A DNA stretch of 64,000 nt from Hygrophila difformis (lineage: Eukaryota > Streptophyta > Magnoliopsida > Lamiales > Acanthaceae). Every line of letters begins with the position of its first letter. The first letter of the stretch is position 1. Shown one piece after another: positions 1 to 11,684 of the stretch. The position numbers were made by a program, and so were the translations under genes. The notes under the pieces were generated by a model that had not been told where the DNA came from, ran no database searches, and was given only the letters and a program-made list of their open reading frames with translations. The stretch lies in assembly GCA_030278955.1 (NCBI GenBank), contig JAOANR010000005.1, positions 911,431 to 975,430 of the forward strand, given 5' to 3'.

Positions 1-225
1 AATAAGAACAATCACTACAAGATTTTTTTGTCTTAATTACGAAAAATGATAGGAAGAAAATCCTAAAATTTGGCCATTGCCAAATTTGCAACCGAAATTC
101 GTTACTGATCAAGATTTTAACAACTGAATTCCAAAATTGTTTGGTAGGGAATAATCAAATAAATTTGTTTTTATATTTGAATGAACACTCTGCCCAGGGC
201 CCATAAAATCTCAAGAACGGCCCTG
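1..225. mobile_element. hAT element, terminal fragment
   Basis: The stretch is AT-rich and non-coding. It ends at 225 with a sequence that, read on the minus strand, starts CAGGGCCGTTCTTGAGATTT and contains a second GGGCCCTGGGC block. CAGGGCC-type ends are common in plant hAT elements. Only this end lies in the window, so neither the partner TIR nor the 8-bp duplication can be checked; the candidate right-hand duplication would be GCTGTGGC at 226-233. The LINE relic that follows appears to be the insertion target. Confidence 0.45.
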
Positions 226-240
226 GCTGTGGCAGCAACT

Positions 241-3200
241 CTCATCCCCCTGTCACCAAACCCTTCCACTGGGAAGTTTCTTGGGCCACTACTAGTTACT
301 ATCAGGATGTGGTTAGCTCTTCATGGATGCCAATTTCAATAATGTATGCCAACAACTAGAGAGAGTTCGATCGGCTTCCATTGAATTTAAGCGCTTGACA
401 ATTAGAAATATTCACTGGCATAAGATCAAACTTGACAGACGGATAGAAGGCATCACTCGAGCTTTGGAATGAACGGACTCAATTCGGCTCATGTTATTGG
501 AAGCAAAGCTTAAGAGATAATTGGATTTAGTTCTTCTTCAGGAAGAGGTCCAGTAGTTTCAACGATCAAGGGATAAATGGGTCCGGTTGGGCAATTGGAA
601 TAAAACTTACTTTCATGCGAAAGTTAAGACTAAGAGACACTACGGGCGTGTCCATGGATTATTCTTACAGGATGGAGACTGGTGTGAGGAAGATCAGAGG
701 CTTTAAGATACGGCGAGGAATTACTATAGGGAGCTGTATGCACCCCCTATTCCTATTGGCTGTGAGTTGTGACAATGACCCGGAAGAGGACGCTGACATC
801 ATAATGCCAGAAACGCCTTAGCTCATGGGGACGGATTCCAGTAAACTTCGGGAGGAAATTACCCCAGAAGAAGTCGCTCATGTGATTGTGACTATGGAGA
901 TTAATGTGTTTTTGGCGCCGGGCCCCGACAGATTTCCGGGTTTTTTCCTACAAATGCTATTGGGATATCATTGTTATGTTTGTAGTAAATTTCATCAGGA
1001 ATTCATTTGAGCAGAGAGATTTTCCTAAGGATATGCTGTGTGCTCATATTTGCCTAATTCCAAAAATCTCCCCGCTAACTCATTCAAGCATTTCCTGTCT
1101 ATAACCTTTGTAATATGCTTTATAAAATATCAACCAAAGTTCTTGTCAACCGGCTTCGCCCTTGTTTGCAGGCTACTATTTCTCATCATCAATCGTCATT
1201 TCTCCCAGGGAAAGGCGCTATTGATAATGCTATTACGCTCCGAGAATTGCTAGGCCATCTTTCTAATTCCAGGTCGAATATTTAGGCGGTTGTGTTGAAA
1301 ATTGATATTGAGAAGGCGTATGACAATGTTCAGTGGGACTTCCTTGAACAATGTTTCCATGAAATGGACCTTCCTGGAACATTTGTTCAGCTCGTCATGA
1401 AGTGTGTCTCCACTTATGTATTTTATTCTATGGAACGACTATCAGTTGAAGGAATTTAATCCGGGGGAAGGGACTTAGACAAGGCGACCCGCTTTCATCC
1501 TACCTATTTCTAATAGTTATGGAGAAGTGATGCGTAAATTTGTGCATTTAAATTAAACACAAACTACGATATCGCTAATAATAAAGCGGCTAATGCCGAG
1601 TCGAATCCACGAGGAATTAAAAGCATACCAATTCATGCCTTGCCTATATGTATTAAAATAAGTTTATGTTCTAGCAAATAAAACAAAATAAGAAGAGATG
1701 GTCGAGTAGACCTAGATCTAACTACAACAATAACTAAAATAATTTTAAGCTAATTTAATATTGAATTTGTGCTTTCGGGTTGCTTATCCAGCTCAAATAT
1801 TAATGAAATATGCTGTGAATTAACTTAACAATCCCACAATACATCTCTCGATTTGATTTTAGTTTTATTATTATTAATGTTGCAAAATTAATTGACAACG
1901 AAATTAAAGATTACAGGATTTAAATACAACATACAATTCAGACAAACTGCACAGAATTTCCAGCGATAATTAATCAACTAAGGTTCTGAAATATTTTCAT
2001 TAATTAAATCATCCTTATCTTCCGACTTCGGATTATTCAATCAATGATAAATCTATAAATTCATCTCGCGATGTAAATTCCAATATATGTATCAAATCAA
2101 AATTCAAAATTCATTCCTTAAACAGGTACTATAATCCTAGAACAATTAACTTATCTTCTGATACATGTTAATTATCCTGAATTATAATCATCAATCCAAA
2201 TATGTAAATTCAGAAACATTAGCATCTACAATTCAGGAAGCATAAAAAATTATTAATTTAAATAAAATCACTTCATGTATTGGTGAATTCAAAACTCAAT
2301 TTCATCCCATGACTCTCGTCGCCGATGAAAATTGAATCTGAATCCGCTGAAAATCCATACAAAGGTGTGAATTGCATCGTGATATATGGTGCAACCCTAC
2401 AACACAAAATCAAAACCTAAAATCTAATGTAATATTGAACTAATCTAATGAGTTGATGAAGAAATTTGATTAGGAATGGTTCTAAGATGAAGGAGATGGG
2501 TGAAGAATGATGTTTTCTGACGATCCCCTGATGTTTTGGCCATCAATGAGGCTAAAAAAGATTGGAAAAAGCCACCAAAACCGACCATGGAATTGCCCAA
2601 ATCGAACTTACGCAAGCAAAGAAAATTTGGCGCATATGACCTGATTTCGCTAGTCATGGAAAACAATTTTTGTTCTCTTCAGTATTGGCTTAAAATGACA
2701 CTAGGTTGGAGTTTTTGGCATAGTTGACCTTGGTTGCGCTAGCTAGGACTTGGGCAAATTTTCATCTTTTATCCTTGGCACAAAATGACGCTAGCTATGG
2801 GATTTTGACACAATTGGCCTTGGCTACGCCAAGGCTGGAACATTCTCATGATTTGCCCATCTTCTCCTCATCTTCATTTATTGTTTCTTCTTCCCATTGC
2901 AACCTATAAAACCACATTTAAAACTCATCAAGTTAAATCACTTAAAAGCATCAACTTTAAATGTGATTTTGGTCTTATTTACCTAAAACTCTAATATAAT
3001 ATTCTAAGTTAAGAACTCATACAAAAATACACAAAAACACACAAAAATGAGGATTTCACTCTAAAATTCATTATAAAGTGGCTTGGAAATGGCATGAAAA
3101 TATAGCATCCAACGGAGGCTATCAAGAAGCTATCACTTATGACCAATCATCTGGTTACCTACCAAAACTGGTTGGCTATCCACCTTTCGCATAACGGGGT

Positions 3201-5170
3201 AGGAATATCTAATTTAATTTTTGCGGATTATCTCATCTTGAGCACTATGATGGATGAGATAGTGTAAGCTATATGGTTAACGCTTTACAGATGTTTACTA
3301 GTAAGTTAGGTATGAAGTTAAACACTTTGAAGTCTTCCATTTAGTTCTCTCATCATGTTTCAGAAGTTGATCGCATCTGGGTTACTTCTACCCCCGCTAT
3401 TCCGGCCACGGGCTCTTTCAGGTCCTATCTCGGCTTTCCCATGATCAGAGGACGCCCGCCGCACTTGGACTTTAACTTCATATTGGAGAAAATGGATGCC
3501 AAGTTGGAGAGGTGGGCTTGTAAACTTCTAAACAGAGCAGATCTTATCCCGTATTATTTTATGCAACTTCACTGGTTGCCGGAATCCATTTGTAACACTA
3601 TTAACAAGAGGATTAATAGGTTCCTATGGAAAGATCGTCAAGGCAAAGGACTCCATCTAGTCAGTTGGGCCATTGTGGCTTTCTCGCGCGAGGCTGGTGG
3701 CTTGGGTCTTAGATGAGCCCGCTGCATGAACATCGCCCTCTTGGGGAAAATCGTCTGGGGCCTTCTCCATGAACCATGCAAGCCATGGGTCCAATTGGTG
3801 TCGAAGGATTTCTTTTCCAATGATCTCATGCTTCTGTCCTCATGGAACAAGAGGTCTAAAATGTTGCAGCTTGTGTATAAGATTCTTCTTTTTATTAAAG
3901 ATGGTTTTTCTCTCAGCCTGGGTAAGGGGAATGTTTCTCTATGGTTTGGTAAGTGGTGGAAAGGCAACCAGTTGGGACCGTTGATTCCATGCATTTCTAC
4001 ACAAGATTTGGACCTCAAAGTTTGTGATGTAGTGGACGGTCATGAGTAGAATTGGAGGAATGTGTACTCTTGCATTCCTTCTAATCTTCTCTATGAGATA
4101 TGTTATAATCCTCCACCTTTTTTATATACTGAAGTGGATGATCTATGGACTTAAATAGGGATGGCTTCCGGAAAATATTCAGTTAAATCTGCATATAAAC
4201 TATTGTGTAGAACTCTTCAATAGCAGGGATTGGAAATGGATGTGGGGGGCAGGGCTTCCGGAAAAGTATGGATTTTTGTTATAGTTGCTATCCCATAAAG
4301 CCCTACCGGTTAATCAGTTGCGTTATCGAAGAAACATGGCTCTCTCGCCACTGCGTACACTTTGTGGTGGGATGGAGGAGAGTTGAGATCACTGAATTTT
4401 TTACTGTCCTTGGGTAAAACAAATCTGGGAGGCTGTAAACATTAAGATTCATACAGATTGTTGTCAAATACCCAAGGAGGATATCAACAAGCGGTATCTT
4501 TACGGAATGGTCTTACACCGTGGTAATATTTTTGTTGTCACTCTTTGGGTGGTGTGGATAGAATGTAATGCAAGAGTACTAAGAGGAGATAACAAGTCTA
4601 TCAAAATGATTCTTAGGGATATTCAGCGTCTTAATGGAGACTTGGACAGGGCTAATCTTAAGGTTAGGGGGACGGTTCCTTGCTTACATATCACTAAATG
4701 GAATATGTTAGGAGTTCAAGTGGATTATATTAAATGTCGATGGTAGCTCTTAGGGCAACCCGGGCGAGCAGGTTTTGGATTTTTGATTCGATCGGCAGAC
4801 ATACAATGGAAAGGGGAAGGTTGTGGCTCTCTTGGAGTTGCCTCTAACACCTTGGCTGAAGCAGTAGCCTTGGTTCATGGTTCGGAATATGTGGCTCAGC
4901 TAGGGATACGATCCATTTGTTGTTACTCGGACTCTACAATCATCATTGGATTGCTTCAAGACAGGGACCAATTCCATCCATTAGCTCCCTTGCTTCAGAA
5001 AATCAGGGGATAACGTGACTTGTTTGAATATTGCCGGATCCACCATTTGCTTAGGGAGGGTAATAAAGTGACGGGTGAGCTTGCTAAACATATCGCGCCA
5101 TTGGGGAGCTTTTTTACTACATGAGCCTTTCTACCGAATTTCGTTCGAAACGATTTAACGACGGATTCTT
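241..5170 (+). pseudogene. Decayed L1-type LINE ORF2 (relic A)
   Basis: This is a heavily mutated LINE polyprotein gene. Reading through many stops and frameshifts, the plus strand gives the linker before the RT (about 250-900), RT segments with KIDIEKAYDNV (about 1300) and a ruined catalytic motif FADY in place of FADD (about 3220), and the RT thumb with WKDRQGKGLHLVSW (3441-3716). A zf-RVT-like region (3726-4400) and an RNase H region with CYSDSTIII (4783-5100) follow. The gene is split by an unrelated insertion at 1529-3075. The same family is seen at 48.2-51.2 kb on the other strand. It cannot be functional. The 5' end is not defined because a hAT end abuts it. Confidence 0.85.
1529..3075. 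mobile_element. Unclassified AT-rich insertion in LINE relic A
   Basis: The LINE reading (ATGGAGAAG then TGGCTTGG) breaks at 1528 and resumes at 3079, so about 1.55 kb was inserted. A short direct repeat AAGT (1525-1528 and 3076-3079) may be the target duplication. The insert starts GATGCGTAAATTTGTGC and has no protein I recognise. It contains two diverged tandem copies of a roughly 90-bp unit at about 2685-2760 and 2778-2850, both with AAAATGAC followed by a CTAG motif and a CCTTGG motif. It could be a LARD or LTR fragment, but neither TG...CA ends nor a primer-binding site is clear. Confidence 0.45.
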
Positions 5171-5345
5171 ATGGCGTCCAGTTCCCAAGGGAATCTTAAC
5201 TCGGATTTTATTTTTGCTAGACTTTTTCAATTTTTCTCTCTTTTGAATTTTTTAAGTTCTTTTCTGGCTTCGGCTTCTCGGGAATTTTTTTTTAAAAGAA
5301 AAAAGGCTATCATTTTTTACATGTTCTTTAATTCAATCATATGGA
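5171..5345. other. Junction between LINE relics A and B
   Basis: This short T-rich stretch lies between the RNase H end of LINE relic A and the 5' truncation point of LINE relic B. A run of A's at 5291-5305 may be the remnant of the relic A poly-A tail. No gene is seen. Confidence 0.3.
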
Positions 5346-6120
5346 GTGGGGAGTGGATTGATGCCACGTGATCATTATCGAGGTACAAAAGTATGGAAAT
5401 CGCTGGTAAAAGTTGCTACAAATTTTCAAACAGCTTATGGTGTTCTGTTGGGCAATGGCGCTTGTTCTCTTTGGTATACACCGTGGTTGGATGGGCAGTG
5501 CTTATTCACTCGGATGCCATTTGTAGATATTCACGACCTTCACTTGTGTGTGAAGGACATTATTGAGAATGGGAGATGGAAGCTGGGTGGTCTTTATCTT
5601 GGTTGGGGGATGATCTCAAGCAACATATTGAAAGTATTCCGACTCCATTTCTGAATGATGATACGCCGGATATTATGCACTGGCTGGGCGATCCTAGAGG
5701 TAATTATAGCATTAAATCTGGGTATTCTTGGTTGTGTCAAACGGCTTCCCTTGAAAAAGGATGGGCATGGATGTGGCGCGGCCCTATTCCGGAGAAAATT
5801 GGGGTTTTATTATGGCTTTTGGGCATTGGGCGCTTCCTTACAGCTTGCTTAGATTTCGTCGAGGATTGGCAAAATCTCCACTTTGCACAATATGTGGTGA
5901 TCATGAGGATAACTGGCAGTAAGGGTGTAAACGAGCCAAGCCGAGCCCGAATAGTGGTAAGCTTGGCTTGAGCTCATAAGAATTCGAGCTGAGCTTTGAC
6001 CGAGCCAAGCGTTGACCGAGCTACTTCGAGCCGAGCATTGACCGAGCTTTGACCGAGTCGAGCCGAGCTCGAACTAGTATCATTTTTTTTTTCGGGGAAA
6101 AGGAGGGCCGAAGCCATTTA

Positions 6121-9100
6121 TTAATCCAAAACTTGGTTTGTATGATACAGACCAATGAGGTCGGATTCTAAAATATCGTACATGTAATCAGGGGGCCTAA
6201 CAAAATGTTGAACTCCACCCATAAGGGGTTGGCCCTTAAGAAACCAATCTGCCGCCGCATTACTTTCCCGGGGAACACGTGAAAGTTGAATATCCCAATT
6301 CCAGGTGAGCATGAGTTTGATCTGATCAGCCCACTGACCTGTTTGACCTACAACAATGATATCATGGTTGATGATGTCTAAAGCTTCATGAGAATCTGTC
6401 TCAATGATTAACTTGGAGATGCCTAGTGACCATGCAAGTTGCAAGGCCAGTAATATAGCCTTGATTTCAGCTTGGAGAATGTCTGTGAATTTCAATTTGA
6501 TTCTGATGCCACCAATCCAGGCTCCTTTGTCAGTACGAAGATTGCCACCTGCAATCCCCCTTGCTCGATTGAGACTCCCATCACAGTTAGCTTTAACCCA
6601 ATGAGGGGGAGGTCTTTCCCACCGTGTTCGACTACAATGCCAAGCTTTGACTCCAAAGGCTCTAAGTTCACCTCTGGCTCTAAGAAACTCTGAGGTTGAT
6701 CGACGAATCATATTGTGAAGAGTATCCCAGTTAACACGATCATGAGCATAAAGCTCTCTGCATCTTGATTTCCAAATAATCCAAGCCCCAATGCCAAAGA
6801 GGGCCGTTTGTTTCTCACCAATATGTCTGCAATGCATAGAGCTAATCCATTTCATGGTATCAACTTCCCAGAAACCTTGGCAGGTGTTAAGGCCAAGTTT
6901 GTTCCAAACTCCAGTAGAAGAGGGACAATCCCGCAAGGCATGAAGGTTATCCTCGACTTCACCACACTTCCAGCAGCATTGGTCCTCTGAAATATGTCGC
7001 TTAAACCTCTCACGAGCCGTCAAAAGTCGATCATGCATGGCAAGCCATAAAAATCCTCGAACTCGGAAAGGGGCAGGCCACTTCCAAATGCTTTCCCATG
7101 CAGTGTTGTTTGCAGAGAATGTGGCATTATTCCAATGCTTGAGAGTGCTACTGACTGTGAAATGACCTTTAGGACAAGGTTTCCAGTAGGGCCGATCCTC
7201 CAAGGTACCAAGCGGTGGAGCTGGTTCGAGCATGAGCTTGTGAATCCCTTCAGTATTGAGGACTGAACTGAGTTCTTGGACGTTCCAGAAAGAGTCCTGG
7301 GCGTAAGAATCCGGTGTCCTAACAAGGTCAACAGCGGAGAGATGTTGAGAGGCAAAGTCCTGCAGATTAAACTCTTGGTTAGTCCAGTTATCATACCAAA
7401 AGGAGATTGTCTTACCATTTCCCATCTTCCACCCCAGCAATGAAGAGAAAGATTGATGAACTACAGAGAGATCTTTTGCAAATTGGGACATCGTTTGGCG
7501 GTGGTGTGTGAAGTTATTTCCCTGCCAGCCATATCTCAACTTCATCAATTTTGTCCACATAGTATCTCTAGTAAGAAGCCTCCACCAACTCTTCATAAGT
7601 AAGGCTTTGTTGAACGAGTGTAATTTTTGAATTCCCAGGCCTCCCTGTGAAGTGGGAGTCGTAACAACATCCCAAGCAATAAGATGGACCTTCCTGTGAT
7701 GATGGTTAGAGCCCCAAAGAAAATCCCTACAAAGCTTCTCCATCTCATATATAGTTCGCATAGGAAGATGGAAAACTTGAATTATATATTGGCCAATAGC
7801 CTGCAAAACTGATTTTATGAGAGTTGATCGACCGGCAAGACTAAGATGGCGATGTGTCCAGCTATTCAATTTAGACTTCATCTTGTCAATAATGAAACCA
7901 AAGTCTTTATGGGACTTTCTGCCAATAGAAGTAGGGATGCCAAGATAGGCCCCGAGTTGATTAGAAACTTGAATTCCCAACTCATTGGAGATATGCCTTC
8001 TTGTGTCACGATTAACTATATTCCCAAAGCAAAGGCGAGATTTGGTGTAGCTGACTACTAAGCCTGACATGGAACTAAAACGAGTTAGAACATCTTTAAT
8101 ATGCATGGCTTGATTAGTAGTAGCTTTGGAAAACAATAAAATATCATCAGCAAAAAAGACATATGGAATACTAATTCGGCCATTATCCCAAGAAATAGGT
8201 TTCCAAAGTCCAGCGTTAACCGACTGAGAAATCATAGCAGCCAATCTCTCCATGCATAAAATGAAAATATAAGGTGACATAGGATCGCCTTGTCGAATAC
8301 CACGGGAAGGAGTAAAGGAAGTGGTGGGATGACCATTCCAAATGACCTGTAGGGATGAAGAAGTAATACAAGACATAATGAGGTTAATACATGAATTAGG
8401 AAAGCCAAAACCTGACAAGGTATCTTTGATGAAACCCCAACTAAGTTTATCGTAGGCTTTCTCCAAATCCAGTTTGAGGATCATATAACCAGGCTTGGAA
8501 ACAAATCTGTGCAGGAAATGATTAATTTCCCTACATAAAATGATGTTATCCTGGATTATTCTACCCTTCACGAAGCTAGCTCGGCCTTGACTAATAAGTC
8601 GGGGAAGAAATTGAGACAACCTGTTCACCAAAACTTTAGTAACAATTTTGTAAATAACATTGCATAAACTAATGGGACGGAATTGAGTTACTGATTTGGG
8701 ATTCGGAACTTTGGGAATAAGCACGATAGAAGTATGATTAACATCCACCATAGACTGAGTACCATTGAAGCATTCACAGACAAAGGTATAGACAGAATCT
8801 CCAACTATGGACCAATTTCGTTGGTAGAACATTGCATGGAAACCATCCGGGCCAGGGGCTTTTAATGGAGCCATTCCAGATACTGCTTTCCAGACTTCCT
8901 CTTTAGAAGGGGCTGCATTCATCAACTCAACATCCAATGGAGAGAGGCTAGTGATGTTTTCCGAAGGAGTAGCTGACCAAGTGGCTGCCTGTGGAGATGC
9001 AGTGTATAGTTGCTGGAAATAATCCACAACCATGGCTTGAAGCTCCCCCTCCCGAGATACAGTTCTACCATTGGCATCCTCTAGAATAGAAAAAAGTTCC

Positions 9101-10205
9101 TTCCTTTTCCGAGCCTTAACAAAATTATGGAAAAAATTGGTGTTTAGATCCCCGGCTAGATTCCAATCGCGCGTGCTCCTTTGAATCCATGTGAGTTCCT
9201 CCCTTTCCAATATTTTGCCAAGCTCAGAACTAAGCTGGTGATGTAGGTGCCTGGTAAACCTGTTCGTGTCCCAATCAGGACTACGTTCGATACCTTGAAG
9301 TCGAGATCGAATTCTAGCCTTCCTTTTACTCATGGCACTGAACACTGTATCATCCCAAGAGGCTGCTTCCTTCTTGAGTTTACATAGAGATTCCTTCAAA
9401 GGCAAGTGAAGATTCCAGGCAGACTTGACTAAATTGTTAAAACTAGGAAAGCATTGCCATGCCGCTTTGTATCGAAAGCATTTGTGGCTACGGTTAGCAT
9501 TAGATGAAGAAGCGCCAGAGAGTCGAACAAATAGAGGGGCATGATCAGAATGCAGTCTGGGAAGGACTTCCACCATTGAAAAAGGAAAATTAGAGTGCCA
9601 AGCATCATTCCCCATAAGTCTATCCAGCCTACGTCGAAGGGCTCCTCGAGCCCAAGTAAAGCGATTACCAAATGTTTTTAATTCAATGACTCCAGCATCT
9701 ACCATCCAATTCCATAATTCATTACCATTCGAACTATTCTGATACCCTCTCTGGACTCATCACGTCGAACAAAACAGTTAAGGTCACCTCCTACTAATCA
9801 TGGATCATTACGACTGGAAGCAAGTCTTGAAAGTTTAGGCCACAGCCATCGACGCCGGTACCTGTTCGGAGCAGCATACACCATAGTGATGTATAGGACC
9901 TCGTCCCCATCATGAATACGGAAGTCTATAAACTGGGAATGGCTTTCCAGAACGTCAACCGAAATAGAATTGTTCCAAAGAATCCAAATGCCACCACTAA
10001 AACCAGAAGCTTCAACGCGAAATGAGAAAGGGAAGCCACTGCGGCGAATGAAATTATCAACCCGACGCCCACTAATCCGAGGTTCGAACAAAGCCAAAAG
10101 ATCGATCCTTTTATTCATAGTGAGATCACGCAGTTCCCTGCGGAAAAAGGCCGAAGCTGCTCCTTGAACATTCCAACAACAGAGATTAAAATGCATGGAT
10201 AACAA
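6121..10205 (-). pseudogene. LINE C ORF2: endonuclease, reverse transcriptase, RNase H (two lesions)
   Basis: ORF2 encodes the enzymes for target-primed reverse transcription. The N-terminal block (9798-10205) is an APE-type endonuclease starting near CCWNVQGAAS, with LLALFEPRISG and a GGIWILW motif. The long block (6121-9705, 1194 codons) holds the RT, with catalytic FFADDILLF at about residue 518 and SRGIRQGDPMSPYIF before it. It also has a zf-RVT domain with CCWKCGEVEDN near residue 915 and an RNase H domain from about 1035 (CDGSLN, ETDSHEAL, SNAAADW). Only two breaks are visible: a TGA at about 9798 where tryptophan is expected, and a one-base frameshift near 9740. Otherwise the frame is open, which suggests it was recently active. 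ORF2 could start slightly upstream of 10205. Confidence 0.9.
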
Positions 10206-10370
10206 AAGTGAATAAAGTTACTAAGGAAAGACTTAGCTCGATTATGGCGGCAAGCTTGTCGCACGTCCAGGTTGATCATGCGGCGAAAATCTGCTGGAGT
10301 CTGCTGCTTTTGGACTACTAGAACTATCTGGAGGCCTATCCGTGACTTTGCCCCAGATTCCCCTAGCCTT

Positions 10371-11684
10371 TTAGGGAACATGGGTAGACGGATCTACAAC
10401 CTCCACTGCCGTATGGTGGTCCGGTGGGAGATCCGTCTGGACAGATTTGATCCAAGCTCCAGAAGGTTGCTGTGACCATGAGGGTGAATGCATTGGCGAG
10501 TTGGTCCTAGGAGAAAGACGTGGACTAGGACTACGGTGATGGGAGGGGCTGTCAACAACGCCCATTCCTGACCGGTCTGGAGAGGGACGTCGCTGGGAAG
10601 ACCGTTGATGACGTTCTTGAGTGGAAACCTGTCGAGGTCTATAAGATTCATCAGTCGATACCTTCGATGGGATGGGAGTGGGATTGACATTAACAGCCTC
10701 ATGTGTTTCACCATCCTCCTGATCAGCCATTAAAATATCAAAACGATTAAAAGTAGGGTTTCTTGGTGCATTCGACTTCCCATCACCAGATTGGAATCGC
10801 CTCCGAGATTGAACTATCATCCATGGCCCGAATCCAATCTTCTCCGTTTGTTCTTTGGCAGCTTCTTGAGGTGGATCCACATCTCCGTTGTCAACATGAA
10901 CATGCAATGCAGGGCATGACTTTTGGTTGTGCCCATATTTTCCACAATGGAAGCATATGGTCTTAATATTCTCATACTCAATTCCAATAACATGGTCGCC
11001 TATCATCACATTGGGAGTGAGAGGTTTGTCCAGATCCACCTTCATCGCAGCTCGTGCGTAGCATCCCCTAGCCGTAGTATCAGTGTGAAAATCAATACTA
11101 ACTACCTTGCCAACTGATGAAGCCACTCGTAACAAATATTGCCTATGATACAGAAAGATAGGGATCTTTGGGAGGCGGATCCATGTAACAATGGATTGAA
11201 TAACATTTGTATCAGGGTCAAAATGTTCATCCCATGCCTGGACATGCAAGTAATGACCCCCGATAGTCCACGGCCCACCAGTTATTGCAAGAATGGCATC
11301 ATTTTCTTTCAAGAACTGCACTATGTAGTAACCATTGCCTACATCAATGAGGGGAATCGAGGCAGTAGCAGGCCATATCCTTTCCAGGCTAGTTTTAAGA
11401 ACCCTATATGAAATATTGCGTCCTACAACTTTTAAGGCCACTGCATGTGTCCACGGCCGGAGGAGTGTACTCTTGAATGCATCGGAGATGCGAAATCTTG
11501 GCATGCCATTAAAAGTATCTTGGATGATATCATATACATCGCCTGTAGTCTCAAAGGAATCTGCATCAATTGGAATGTGTTGTGGTCTTGATCCCTTTCT
11601 TGCCACAACGCTGTAGAGGGGCCTTGGGCGTTTAGCGGCACGGTTCTCCCGGAGGTCCGGTGGCAAACCACCATGATCCTCCAT
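10371..11684 (-). CDS. LINE C ORF1 (DUF4283 / CCHC zinc-knuckle RNA-binding protein)
   Basis: This is an intact 437-residue ORF1 of a plant L1-type LINE, a protein thought to coat the element RNA. The N-terminal half fits DUF4283 (residues about 50-220), with ISYRVLKTSLERIWP, ILAITGGPWTIGGHYL and the RLPKIPIFLYHRQYL stretch. A single CCHC knuckle CFHCGKYGHNQKSC lies at about residues 240-255. The C-terminal third is rich in Ser, Pro and Arg and of low complexity, as is usual for this family. ORF2 lies downstream on the same strand after a gap of about 165 bases, giving the normal LINE order. The start is the first Met after the likely 5' UTR (11685-11757). Confidence 0.9.
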   Translation of the reverse strand: MEDHGGLPPDLRENRAAKRPRPLYSVVARKGSRPQHIPIDADSFETTGDVYDIIQDTFNGMPRFRISDAFKSTLLRPWTHAVALKVVGRNISYRVLKTSLERIWPATASIPLIDVGNGYYIVQFLKENDAILAITGGPWTIGGHYLHVQAWDEHFDPDTNVIQSIVTWIRLPKIPIFLYHRQYLLRVASSVGKVVSIDFHTDTTARGCYARAAMKVDLDKPLTPNVMIGDHVIGIEYENIKTICFHCGKYGHNQKSCPALHVHVDNGDVDPPQEAAKEQTEKIGFGPWMIVQSRRRFQSGDGKSNAPRNPTFNRFDILMADQEDGETHEAVNVNPTPIPSKVSTDESYRPRQVSTQERHQRSSQRRPSPDRSGMGVVDSPSHHRSPSPRLSPRTNSPMHSPSWSQQPSGAWIKSVQTDLPPDHHTAVEVVDPSTHVP

